DNA from: VRUE01 sp963805475
GTDB lineage: Bacteria; Actinomycetota; Thermoleophilia; Solirubrobacterales; 70-9
Length of the DNA: 64,000 nt
Assembly (NCBI GenBank): GCA_963805475.1
Contig: CAWDUO010000007.1
Span: 62,001 to 126,000, forward strand
Direction of reading: 5' to 3'
Below, piece by piece: positions 42,248 through 50,414 of this stretch; the stretch's first letter is position 1; each line of letters begins with the position of its first letter. The position numbers and the translations under genes are program-made. Below the pieces are notes generated by a model. It did no database searches. It was not told the origin of the DNA and was given only the letters and a program-made list of their open reading frames with translations.

Positions 42248-44314
42248 TCAGGCCCCCAGCAGGTTGTGGACGACGAGGTCGATCAGCTTGATCCCGACGA
42301 AGGGGACGAGCACCCCGCCGAGGCCGAAGAGCAGCATGTTGCGGCGCAGCAGCGCGGTGGCGCCGATCGGCCGGTAGCGCACCCCGCGCAGCGAGAGCGG
42401 GATCAGCAGCGGGATCAGCAGCGCGTTGAAGATCACCGCCGAGAGGATCGCCGATTCGGGCGTGCCGAGCGACATCACGTTGAGCGCGTCGAGCGGACCC
42501 CTTTCGCCGACGTGCAGCGCGTAGGTCGCCGCGAACATCGCCGGCAGGATCGCGAAGTACTTGGCGATGTCGTTGGCGATCGAGAAGGTGGTGAGGGCGC
42601 CGCGGGTGATCAGCAGCTGCTTGCCGACCTCGACGATCTCGATCAGCTTCGTCGGGTTGGAGTCGAGGTCGACCATGTTGCCGGCCTCGCGCGCCGCCTG
42701 GGTGCCGGTGTTCATCGCCACGCCGACGTCCGCCTGGGCCAGGGCCGGAGCGTCGTTCGTGCCGTCGCCGGTCATCGCGATCAGCCGCCCGTCGGCCTGC
42801 TGCTCCTTGATCAATTCGAGCTTGCGCTCCGGCGTCGCTTCGGCGAGGAAGTCGTCGACGCCGGCCTCCTCGGCGATCTTCGCCGCGGTCAGCCTGTTGT
42901 CGCCGGTGACCATGATCGTGCGGATGCCCATCGCCCGCAGCTGGTCGAAGCGGGCCTTCATGCCCTCCTTGATCACGTCTTTGAGGTAGACCACCCCGAG
43001 CACGCGCTCGTTGCGGGCGACGGCCAGCGGCGTGCCGCCCTCGCGGCCGATCCGGTCGAGCTCGGCGCGCAGCTCGACCGGCGCGCGGCCGCCCTCCGCG
43101 GCGACCCAGTCCTCGATCGCGTCGCCGGCCCCCTTGCGCAGCCTGGTGCCGTTGAAGTCGCAGCCGCTCATCCGCGTTTCGGCGCTGAACGGGACGAAGG
43201 CCGGCTCATGGCCGGCGAAGTCGTGCTCGCGGATGCCGTGGGTCTTGGCGAGCACGACGATCGAGCGCCCCTCGGGCGTCTCGTCGGCGAGCGAGGCCAT
43301 CTGCGCCGCCTCCGCCAGCTCCTCGGCGGTTATGCCCGGCATCGGCATGAATTCGACCGCCTCGCGGTTACCCAGCGTGATCGTGCCGGTCTTGTCGAGC
43401 AGCAGCACGTCGCAGTCGCCCGAGGCCTCGACCGCGCGGCCGGAGAGGGCGAGCACGTTGCGGCGCACCAGCCGGTCCATGCCGGCGATCCCGATCGCCG
43501 AGAGCAGCGCCCCGATCGTGGTCGGGATCAGCGCCACCAGCAGGGCGATCAGGGTCGTCTCGGACAGTTCGGTGCCGGCGAAGAGCCCGAACGGGCGCAG
43601 CGAGACGATCACCAGGACGAAGACAAGGGTCAGCGCCGCCAGGAGGATCCCCAGCGCGACCTCGTTCGGCGTCTTGCGCCGCTCCGCCCCCTCGACCAGG
43701 GCGATCATCCGATCGAGGAACGACCTGCCGGGCTCCTGCGTGATCTCGACGACGATGCGGTCGGACAGCACCTTGGTGCCGCCCGTGACGGCGCTGCGGT
43801 CGCCGCCGGCCTCGCGGATCACCGGCGCCGACTCGCCGGTGATCGCCGACTCGTCGACCGAGGCGATCCCCTCGATCACGGTGCCGTCGCCGGGGATCGT
43901 CTCCCCCGCCTCGACCACGACGACGTCGCCGCGGACGAGCTCGGAGGCGCTCTTCTCGCCGCCGTCGCGCAGGCGCGCCGTCATCTCCGTGCGCATCGCC
44001 CGCAGGCTCTGCGCCTGGGCGCGGCCGCGACCCTCGGCGAGCGCCTCGGCCAGGTTGGCGAAGACGACGGTCAGCCAGAGCCAGAGCGAGACCGTGAAGG
44101 CGAACCAGGCGGGCTCGTGGCCGCCGCCGAGCGGCTTGCCGCCGCAGGCCTGGATCAGCCAGGCGACCGTGGTGACGACGGCGCCGATCTCGACGACGAA
44201 CATGACCGGGTTGCGCACCTGCACGCGCGGGTCGAGCTTGCGCAGCGACTCGACCAGGGCGGGTCGCAGGATCTCGAGGTCCAACAGGGAGCGGGGTTGG
44301 GTCTCGGTGTTCAT
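42248..44314 (-). CDS. kdpB: Potassium-transporting ATPase ATP-binding subunit
   Basis: 688 residues. P-type ATPase of the Kdp complex: VNTETQPRSLL-type start, actuator motif DESAITGESAPVI, phosphorylation site LLLDKTGTITLGNRE, AETRMSGCDFNG, and hinge TGDGTNDAPALAQADVGVAMN. ATG overlaps the kdpC stop by four bases. The usual order is A-B-C; here kdpB follows kdpC. Inner-membrane complex for high-affinity K+ uptake under potassium limitation. Confidence 0.96.
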   Translation of the reverse strand: MNTETQPRSLLDLEILRPALVESLRKLDPRVQVRNPVMFVVEIGAVVTTVAWLIQACGGKPLGGGHEPAWFAFTVSLWLWLTVVFANLAEALAEGRGRAQAQSLRAMRTEMTARLRDGGEKSASELVRGDVVVVEAGETIPGDGTVIEGIASVDESAITGESAPVIREAGGDRSAVTGGTKVLSDRIVVEITQEPGRSFLDRMIALVEGAERRKTPNEVALGILLAALTLVFVLVIVSLRPFGLFAGTELSETTLIALLVALIPTTIGALLSAIGIAGMDRLVRRNVLALSGRAVEASGDCDVLLLDKTGTITLGNREAVEFMPMPGITAEELAEAAQMASLADETPEGRSIVVLAKTHGIREHDFAGHEPAFVPFSAETRMSGCDFNGTRLRKGAGDAIEDWVAAEGGRAPVELRAELDRIGREGGTPLAVARNERVLGVVYLKDVIKEGMKARFDQLRAMGIRTIMVTGDNRLTAAKIAEEAGVDDFLAEATPERKLELIKEQQADGRLIAMTGDGTNDAPALAQADVGVAMNTGTQAAREAGNMVDLDSNPTKLIEIVEVGKQLLITRGALTTFSIANDIAKYFAILPAMFAATYALHVGERGPLDALNVMSLGTPESAILSAVIFNALLIPLLIPLSLRGVRYRPIGATALLRRNMLLFGLGGVLVPFVGIKLIDLVVHNLLGA

Positions 44315-44901
44315 TTGAGGGGCGCTTCCTTGTCGAGCGCGAGGTTGAGTTGCAGGACGTTCACTCCGGGCTCGCCGAAGACGCCGAGGAAACGGCCGTC
44401 GGTGTGGGCCGAGATCAGGTCTTCGACCCTGCTCAGCGGGAGACGCCGCACCGCCGCGATGCGGTGCGCCTGGATCTGCGCGTTGGCTTCGGAGATTTCG
44501 GGGTCGACGCCGGAGCCCGACATCGTGATCGCGTCGACCGGCACGTCTTCCCTGGTCAGCGATTCGTCGTAGGGCTTGTTCAGCTCGACGTAGGCGGCGA
44601 GGTTTTCCCGCACCGCTTCGCGCTCTTCGACGCTGTTGGGACCGAGGTTGCTGAAGCCCGTGGCATTGGCGGCGTAGCTCGTCTGCGAGGGGCGCGGCTG
44701 GAAGTAGCGCGGGTCGCCGTCGAAGTCCTGGCCGATCAGGCTCGAGCCGACCAGCTTGCCGTTCACCGTCAGCTTCGAGCCGTCCGCCTTTCCGGGGAAG
44801 ACGAGCTGCGAGATGCCGGTCATCGCCAGCGGGTAGGCGAGGCCGAAGACCAGGGTGAAGGCGATCACCGCCAGGATCGAGCTGATGACGGCGCGCCGCA
44901 T
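44311..44901 (-). CDS. kdpC: Potassium-transporting ATPase subunit C
   Basis: 196 residues. One N-terminal membrane segment (ISSILAVIAFTLVFGLAYPL), then the extracytoplasmic KdpC pattern LIGQDFDGDPRYFQPRPSQT, YAANATGFSNLGPNS and the C-terminal ISEANAQIQAHRIAAVR and GVNVLQLNLALD. ATG shares one base with the kdpA stop (TGATG). It sits between kdpA and kdpB. Confidence 0.95.
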   Translation of the reverse strand: MRRAVISSILAVIAFTLVFGLAYPLAMTGISQLVFPGKADGSKLTVNGKLVGSSLIGQDFDGDPRYFQPRPSQTSYAANATGFSNLGPNSVEEREAVRENLAAYVELNKPYDESLTREDVPVDAITMSGSGVDPEISEANAQIQAHRIAAVRRLPLSRVEDLISAHTDGRFLGVFGEPGVNVLQLNLALDKEAPLK

Positions 44902-46655
44902 CAGAACAACCTCGTGGTCAGGCTCTGCACGACCGGGCCGAGCAGCAGCGCGGGGAAGAAGGTGAGGGCGCCGACCAGGATCACGACGCCGACGAGCAGG
45001 ATCACGAAGGTCGGCGTGTCGGTGCGCATCGTGCCCGGCCCCGCCGGGGAGACCTTCTTGGTGGCCAGCGATCCGGCGACGGCGAGCACCAGGACGATCG
45101 GCAGGAAGCGGGCGAGCGTCATCGTCGCGCCGCCGAGCAGATCGGCGAAGGTGATGCCGAAGGCGCCGACGTTGCCGGGCGCGTGCGGCTGGACGAAGCC
45201 GGTGTAGCCGGCGAAGGCGGAGCCGTTGTTGTTGGCCTGGGAGAGGTAGGCGTAGAGCGTTTCCGAGAATCCCTGCGGGCCGGCGTTGGAGATCGACCTC
45301 GTCCCGGCGCGGGTCGCCATCGCGAGGCCGGCCGTGGCGAGCACCGCGAGCGGCGTGACCAGGATCCCGAGCGAGACCAGCTTGATCTCCCCCGCCTGGA
45401 TCTTCTTGCCCAGGTACTCGGGCGTGCGGCCGACCATCAGGCCGCCGATGAAGACGGCGAGCAGGACGTAGAGCAGCATCGTGTAGAGGCCGGTGCCGAC
45501 GCCGCCGAAGACGACCTCGCTGGTGCCCAGGCCCGACATCGGGACGAGGCCGCCGAGCCCGGTGTAGGAATCGTGAGCGGAGTCGACCGAGCCGTTGGAG
45601 GTGACCGTCGTCGTCGTCGCCCAGAGCGCCGAGGAGGCGATCCCGTTGCGCTGCTCCTTGCCTTCGAGGTTGCCGCCGGTCGAGCCGGCGATCGCCGCGG
45701 TCGGGCTGCCGGCGGCGTGCTCGGCGGGGGTGCCGTGCTGCTCGGCGGGGACGATCACGATGACGAAGGCCAGGTAGATCGCCAGCATCGCGGCGAAGAT
45801 CGACCAGCCCTCGCGCTGGCGGCCGACCATCTTCCCGTAGGTGTAGGTGAGGGCGGCCGGGATCAGGATGATCGAGAGCAGCTCGACGAAGCCGGTCAGC
45901 TGGTTCGGGTTCTCGAACGGCATCGCCGAGTTGACGTTGAAGAAGCCGCCGCCGTTGGTGCCGAGCTGCTTGATCGCTATCTGCGAGGCGGCCGGGCCCA
46001 TCGCCAGCGCCTGTTCGGCGCCCTCGACGGTCTTCGCGATGCTGGCGCCGGAGAGCGTCTGCACGACGCCCTGCGAGACCAGGATCAGCCCGACGATCAC
46101 CGAGAGCGGCAGCAGGACGTAGTAGAGGCTGCGGGTCAGGTCCTGCCAGAAGTTGCCGAGCCCGGGGCCGCTGCGCCCGACGATGCCCCGGATGAAGGCG
46201 AGCAGGACGCAGATGCCCACGGCGGGGGTGACGAAGTTCTCGACCGTCAGCCCGGCCATCTGCGAGAAGTAGGTCAGCGTCGTTTCGCCGCCGTAGTACT
46301 GCCAGTTGGTGTTGGAGACGAAGGAGGAGGCCGTGCTGAAGCTGACGTCCCACGGCCCAGAGTGGAAGCCTTCGGGATTGAACGGATGGATGCCCTGGGT
46401 GCGCAGGATCGCGTAGAGGGCGATCCAGGAGAAGACAGAGAAGAGCACGAGGCTCTTGGCGTAGAGCTTCCAGTCCTGCTCCTCGGAGGGGTCGACGCGC
46501 AGCGCCCGGTAGGTGAATCGCTCGGCCGGGCCGAGGATCGGGCTGAGGAGGACGCGCTCGCCGCTGAAGACCCGCGCCATGTACCTGCCGAGCAGCGGGG
46601 TCAGGGCGATCAGCACCGCGATGAAGACGGCGACCTGAAGCCAGCCCTGCGCCAT
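44901..46655 (-). CDS. kdpA: Potassium-transporting ATPase potassium-binding subunit
   Basis: 584 residues, ten or more membrane helices, the K+ channel-like subunit. Typical runs are DWKLYAKSLVLFSVFSW, SFVSNTNWQYYGGE, GTNGGGFFNVNSAMPFENP (a filter loop) and LFSAYTS-like YAYLSQANNNGSAFAGY. ATG overlaps the kdpF stop (TGATG). Confidence 0.96.
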   Translation of the reverse strand: MAQGWLQVAVFIAVLIALTPLLGRYMARVFSGERVLLSPILGPAERFTYRALRVDPSEEQDWKLYAKSLVLFSVFSWIALYAILRTQGIHPFNPEGFHSGPWDVSFSTASSFVSNTNWQYYGGETTLTYFSQMAGLTVENFVTPAVGICVLLAFIRGIVGRSGPGLGNFWQDLTRSLYYVLLPLSVIVGLILVSQGVVQTLSGASIAKTVEGAEQALAMGPAASQIAIKQLGTNGGGFFNVNSAMPFENPNQLTGFVELLSIILIPAALTYTYGKMVGRQREGWSIFAAMLAIYLAFVIVIVPAEQHGTPAEHAAGSPTAAIAGSTGGNLEGKEQRNGIASSALWATTTTVTSNGSVDSAHDSYTGLGGLVPMSGLGTSEVVFGGVGTGLYTMLLYVLLAVFIGGLMVGRTPEYLGKKIQAGEIKLVSLGILVTPLAVLATAGLAMATRAGTRSISNAGPQGFSETLYAYLSQANNNGSAFAGYTGFVQPHAPGNVGAFGITFADLLGGATMTLARFLPIVLVLAVAGSLATKKVSPAGPGTMRTDTPTFVILLVGVVILVGALTFFPALLLGPVVQSLTTRLF

Positions 46656-46768
46656 CAGAGCTTCTCCCCGCGCAGCAGCGCGTAGCAGAGGTAGAGGAAG
46701 ACGAGCGCCGAGGCGATCAGGCCGAAGACGTCGGCGCCGCTGAGGTCGGCGAAGGGCAGCGCGCTCAT
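46655..46768 (-). CDS. kdpF: KdpF small subunit
   Basis: 37 residues. One membrane helix (DVFGLIASALVFLYLCYALL) followed by RGEKL, matching the KdpF pattern of a helix ending in a short basic tail. It stabilises the KdpABC complex in E. coli. Its stop shares one base with the kdpA start, and its start overlaps the preceding small frame by four bases. Confidence 0.85.
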   Translation of the reverse strand: MSALPFADLSGADVFGLIASALVFLYLCYALLRGEKL

Positions 46769-46893
46769 ATCCGGTCGATCAGGTCGATCGCCCAGTAGAC
46801 GAGGGCGAAGAGGCCGACGGAGAGCGCGATCGCGAAGGCGTCGGCGAGCGGGCCGCCTCCACCCGGGAAGAGATCTGCGAGGACCGAGAGCAC
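46765..46893 (-). CDS. Second small membrane peptide ahead of kdpF
   Basis: 42 residues from GTG 46893, with GGAGGG about 11 bases upstream. One hydrophobic helix (DAFAIALSVGLFALVYWAIDL) ending in IDRI. The stop overlaps the kdpF start (ATGA). The coupling, the strong hydrophobic helix and the in-frame spacing make a real peptide likely. It could be a second KdpF-like subunit; I do not know a named family. Confidence 0.6.
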   Translation of the reverse strand: MLSVLADLFPGGGGPLADAFAIALSVGLFALVYWAIDLIDRI

Positions 46894-46967
46894 GTGCCGA
46901 TCATCCCTCCGACCGCATCAAGGCCGCGTGAACCAGGCGCCGGAGCGCATACAGATTTCGTGAAGGC

Positions 46968-47648
46968 CTACGCCGCGAAGCGGTAGCCGACGCCGGGGTC
47001 GGTCCTGATGTAGCGATGGCCCTCGGGCGGCTCGATCTTGCGGCGCAGGTTGGCGACGTGGGCGCGCAGGACCTGGAGGTCGTCGGCGTAGGCGGGCCCC
47101 CAGACCTCCGAGAGCAGGGCGCTGTGGGTCATCAGCCGGCCGCGGTTCTGCGCCAGCACGCGCAGCAGCTCGAACTCGGTCGGGGTCAGGTGGACCTCCT
47201 CGCCCTCGCGCCGCACCATTCGCGCCGCCAGGTCGATCTCCAGCCCGTCGGCGGAGATCGTCGGCTCGCCCGCCTCCGGCCGCGCCCGTCGCAGCACCGC
47301 CTCCAGGCGGGCAATCAGCTCGGGTGGCCCGAAGGGCTTGGTCACGTAGTCGTCGGCGCCGGCGGCGAGCGCGCGCACCTTGGCCTCCTCGTCGCCGACC
47401 GCGGAGAGGACGATGATCGGCATCTCGCTCCACTCGCGCAGACGCCGCGTCACCTCCACCCCGTCGACGTCGGGCAGCATCAGGTCGACGATCGCCGCCG
47501 CCGGCGGGCGCACCGCCGCCAGGTCGAGCGCCTCCTCGCCGCTGCTCGCCGAGACGGCCTCGAAGCCGGCGTCGCGCAGGATCACCTTCAGCGCCCGCAG
47601 GATCTGCAGCTCGTCGTCGCAGACGAGCACCCGCGCGCTCGCGTTCAC
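46968..47648 (-). CDS. kdpE: Kdp operon response regulator
   Basis: 226 residues. Receiver domain with acidic pocket RVLVCDDELQIL, phosphorylated aspartate in AAIVDLMLPDVDG and lysine in DDYVTKPFGPPEL; the C-terminal winged-helix (OmpR type) has LTPTEFELLRVLAQNRGR and VHVANLRRK-like VLRAHVANLRRKIEPPEG. GTG 47648 overlaps the kinase stop (GTGA), so the two are co-translated. Placed upstream of the kdp structural genes with a 74-base gap that should hold the kdp promoter. Confidence 0.93.
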   Translation of the reverse strand: MNASARVLVCDDELQILRALKVILRDAGFEAVSASSGEEALDLAAVRPPAAAIVDLMLPDVDGVEVTRRLREWSEMPIIVLSAVGDEEAKVRALAAGADDYVTKPFGPPELIARLEAVLRRARPEAGEPTISADGLEIDLAARMVRREGEEVHLTPTEFELLRVLAQNRGRLMTHSALLSEVWGPAYADDLQVLRAHVANLRRKIEPPEGHRYIRTDPGVGYRFAA

Positions 47649-48793
47649 GCCCGCTCCCCGCAGGGGATCGAAACGACGAAGCTGGAGCCCTGGCCCGGCG
47701 CCGAGTCGACCGCGATCTCCCCCCCGTTCGCCTCGACGAAGCCCTTGGCGATCGCCAGCCCCAGGCCGGCCCCGCCCCCGGCCCCGCCGGAGGCGCCGTG
47801 CTGGAACGGCTCGAAGATCCGCTGCCACTCGCTCCGGGGGATGCCCGGGCCCTGATCGACCACGCGCACGACGATCTTGTCACCGATCCGCCGCGACTTG
47901 ACCAGCACCGGCCGCGCCCCGCCGTGCCGCACCGCGTTTTCGATCAGGTTGGCGAAGGCGCGCTCGAGCTGGGCCGCGTCGGCCTCGACCGCGGAAAGCC
48001 CCCCCTCGCTCTCCAGCCGCACCACCTCGGGCCTGGCCGTCGCCTCGCGCGCGCCCTCCAGAACCTCGGCCAGATCGGTCTGCCCGCGGTGCGGCTCGGC
48101 CTTGCCGGCCTCGAGCCGCGACATGTCGAGCAGGTTCTCGACCAGGCGCGAGAGCCGCTCTCCCTCGGCGACGATCGCCGCGCTCAGCTCGGCCCGCTCC
48201 TGAGCCGTCAGCGTCGCCGAGCCGAGCGCCGCGCCGCCGGCGATGATCGAGGTCAGCGGCGTGCGCAGGTCGTGCGAGATCGAGCGCAAGAGCGCCGTCT
48301 TCAGCTCGTCGCTGCGCCGCAGCGCCTCGGCCTCGACCATCTCCTCGCGCATCCGGTCGCGCTCGCGGGCCAGCGCCTCCAGCTCGGCCAGCGCCCGATC
48401 GGCCTCCGCGCGGCGCCGCTCGGCCTCCAGCGCCTGCGCCCGCGCCAGCCCGGCGACCGTGCTGCTGATCAGCGCCACGATCGCGAAGACCGCAAGCGCG
48501 ATCCAGTCGCCCTCGCTGGCGATCGTGAAGCGGTGCAGCGGCGGGATCTGGAAGAAGTTGAAGGCGAGCGCGCTGAGCAGCGAGGCGACGAGGCCCAGCC
48601 GCAGCCCCCAGACGATCGAGACCAGCAGGATCGCCGGCAGGTAGACGACGCCGAGCGAGACCACCGGCGCGACCGACTTCAGCGGGTAGACGAGCAGCGT
48701 CCCGGCCGCGACCGCGGCCAGCGTTGCCGCCAGCCCCAGCCGCACGGGCGGCGGCTCGCCGCTCAATCGCAGGGGAAACCGGCGTCGCGACAC
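47645..48793 (-). CDS. Sensor histidine kinase, C-terminal half of KdpD
   Basis: 382 residues. DUF4118 membrane domain with four helices (about 22-120) as in KdpD, a coiled linker, HisKA dimerisation domain with the phosphorylated histidine in SISHDLRTPLTS, then HATPase_c with NLIENAVRHGG (N box), VVDQGPGIP (G1) and GLGLAIAKGFVEANGG (G2). It lacks the N-terminal KdpD/Usp region, which is a separate gene at 41105-42229. GTG 48793 follows a TACTCT box by 6 bases. Overlaps kdpE. Confidence 0.92.
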   Translation of the reverse strand: MSRRRFPLRLSGEPPPVRLGLAATLAAVAAGTLLVYPLKSVAPVVSLGVVYLPAILLVSIVWGLRLGLVASLLSALAFNFFQIPPLHRFTIASEGDWIALAVFAIVALISSTVAGLARAQALEAERRRAEADRALAELEALARERDRMREEMVEAEALRRSDELKTALLRSISHDLRTPLTSIIAGGAALGSATLTAQERAELSAAIVAEGERLSRLVENLLDMSRLEAGKAEPHRGQTDLAEVLEGAREATARPEVVRLESEGGLSAVEADAAQLERAFANLIENAVRHGGARPVLVKSRRIGDKIVVRVVDQGPGIPRSEWQRIFEPFQHGASGGAGGGAGLGLAIAKGFVEANGGEIAVDSAPGQGSSFVVSIPCGERA

Positions 48794-48799
48794 CCCGTC

Positions 48800-48805
48800 A
48801 GAGTA
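48800..48805 (-). promoter_or_regulatory. Putative -10 box of the kinase-kdpE unit (leaderless)
   Basis: TACTCT on the minus strand, 6 bases before the GTG at 48793. Confidence 0.4.
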
Positions 48806-48888
48806 GATGCCGGGTCGTGGAAAAGCCGCGAGCGGGTAACGGGATTACACCGATGAATCGCCGAGCCGGATCGCACAGACTCAGCCCG

Positions 48889-49560
48889 ATGACCCCTGAG
48901 GAGGCTTGGCGGCAGATCCGCTATGCCGACCGGCGCGACGCCGGCCGGCAGCTGGGCGAGCGGCTGCGCCCGCTCGCCTACGAGAACCCGCTGGTCGTCG
49001 GCCTGCCGCGCGGCGGCGTCCCGGTCGCGCGCGAGGTGGCGCTGGCGCTGCACGCGCCGCTCGACTTCCTCGCCGTGCGCAAGCTCGGCGCCCCGCACAA
49101 CCCCGAGTACGGGATCGGCGCCGTCGCCGAGGGCGACGTCCGCGTGATCGACTCCGAGGCGATCGCGGTCCTCGGCCTGCGCAACGGCGCCGTCGAGGAG
49201 ATCGCCGCCCGCGAGACCGCCGAGCTCGAGCGCCGCACCGCGCTCTACCGCGGCGACCGCGCGCCGCTGAACGTCTCCGGCCACAGCGTGATCGTCGTCG
49301 ACGACGGCGTCGCCACCGGCCTCACCGACTCCGCCGCGCTGCGCGCCCTGCGCCACGGGGGCCCGCGCCGGCTCGTCCTCGCCGTCCCCGTCTGCCCGCC
49401 CGACTCCGAGCGGCGCCTGCGCGAGGAGGCCGACGAGGTGGTCTGCCTCCAGGCGCCGCCGCGCTTCTTCGGCGTCGGCCAGTTCTACGAGGACTTCGCG
49501 CAGGTCTCCGACGAGGAAGTCGTCTCGATCCTCGCCGAATTCGACCACGCGACGGTCTGA
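48889..49560 (+). CDS. Phosphoribosyltransferase-fold protein
   Basis: 223 residues from ATG 48889 (ATG 48853 is an alternative). Type I PRTase fold: RRDAGRQLGERL start, VVGLPRGGVPVAREVA, LAVRKLGAPHNPEYGIGA, and the PRPP loop VIVVDDGVATGLTDSAA. Proteins of this form often stand near Usp and erythromycin-esterase genes and are annotated as putative phosphoribosyltransferases; the acceptor base is unknown. A family A palindrome follows its stop. Confidence 0.85.
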   Translation: MTPEEAWRQIRYADRRDAGRQLGERLRPLAYENPLVVGLPRGGVPVAREVALALHAPLDFLAVRKLGAPHNPEYGIGAVAEGDVRVIDSEAIAVLGLRNGAVEEIAARETAELERRTALYRGDRAPLNVSGHSVIVVDDGVATGLTDSAALRALRHGGPRRLVLAVPVCPPDSERRLREEADEVVCLQAPPRFFGVGQFYEDFAQVSDEEVVSILAEFDHATV

Positions 49561-49577
49561 CGCGGTCCTCCCGGCGC

Positions 49578-49622
49578 CGCGTTCGCCTTTTGTCGCGCAG
49601 GCCCCGACAAAAGGCGAACGCG
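49578..49622. terminator. Bidirectional palindrome at a convergent junction (family A)
   Basis: Perfect 18-bp arms, CGCGTTCGCCTTTTGTCG (49578-49595) and its complement (49605-49622), around a 9-base loop, between two convergent stops (49560 and 49633). Apart from a single T in one arm it has the same arms as 33442-33485, 16 kb away. Confidence 0.75.
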
Positions 49623-49632
49623 CGGGGTGGGA

Positions 49633-49989
49633 TCAGGCCGCGGCCATGCGGCGCTCGAACTGGTCGGTCGCCTCCAGCGCCTGGCAGCCGTAGACGACCG
49701 AGGGGCCGCCGCCCATCATCACCGCGACGCTGATCGTCTCGACGATCTCCTCGCGGCTGGCGCCGGCGTCGAGCGCGTCGTGGGCGTGGTAGGAGATGCA
49801 GCCGTCGCAGTGCACCGCGATCCCGATCGCCAGCGCGATCAGCTCCTTGGTCCTGGTGTCGAGCGCGCCGCTCTCGGCGCCCGCCTCGTGCAGCCGGCCG
49901 AAGCCCTCCATCGTCGCCGGGGCCGCCTCACCCAGCCGCTCGATCATCTCGTTCAGGTGGTCGTAGATCTCCGCGTAGTCCTTCGCCAT
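49633..49989 (-). CDS. AhpD-like carboxymuconolactone decarboxylase family protein
   Basis: 118 residues. Helical AhpD fold with the redox motif HCDGCISYHAHDAL (CxxC plus histidine) and KELIALAIGIAVHC before it, followed by GASREEIVETISVAVMMGGGPS. Probably a thiol-based peroxidase or reductase partner. ATG 49989 has GGAGGA about 7 bases upstream; ATG 49995 sits too close to it. Confidence 0.88.
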   Translation of the reverse strand: MAKDYAEIYDHLNEMIERLGEAAPATMEGFGRLHEAGAESGALDTRTKELIALAIGIAVHCDGCISYHAHDALDAGASREEIVETISVAVMMGGGPSVVYGCQALEATDQFERRMAAA

Positions 49990-50414
49990 CGTCATTCCTC
50001 CGTTCTCGCGCCTTGTCGCGGGCTGAGGCGAAACTAGGCCGTGACCTCCCCGCATCCATCGGTGCTCAGCCGCGCACCGGGATCGGTAGTTGTCCGCGCC
50101 CGCTCGGCGCCGGCGCCCGGTACGGGTCTTGCTCGCGTCGCGAGCCCCTGCGCCTACGATGACGGGCCAGGATGCCTGAACCAGTCAGGCGAAGTCGCCG
50201 TTACATGCCGGGGCTCTGCCCACCCCGCACACGTCACACCGCATGACTTGGTCCGCGACCGGCGGATTGAGGGTGCGGCAAACCCGCGCCGGGACTGCGG
50301 CAGGAGACGGATGCCGCGGCCGCGGCGCTCGACCAAGCTGAGTGACGGGCGCCGGCCCGCCTTCCGCCTGTAGACCCGGCCGGCGCCCGCCATCGGCCCG
50401 CGATAGGAGGACAG
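49990..50414. other. 425-base gap without a supported gene
   Basis: Upstream region of two divergent genes. Open frames exist on both strands (such as 50041-50373 plus) but are Arg/Pro-rich and show no family pattern. It contains GC-rich dyads. A minus-strand stretch near 50222-50260 reads RCDVCGVGRAPAC, a short cysteine pattern that could be a decayed gene fragment; not supported further. The far end holds a strong ribosome site (AGGAGG) for the 50415 gene. Confidence 0.5.

Noticed and set aside
50041..50373. 111-codon open frame between an AhpD-like gene and the zinc alcohol dehydrogenase
   Set aside because: Arg/Pro/Ser-rich, no recognisable motif, no ribosome site, and the opposite strand is equally open. 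GC-rich DNA gives many such frames.
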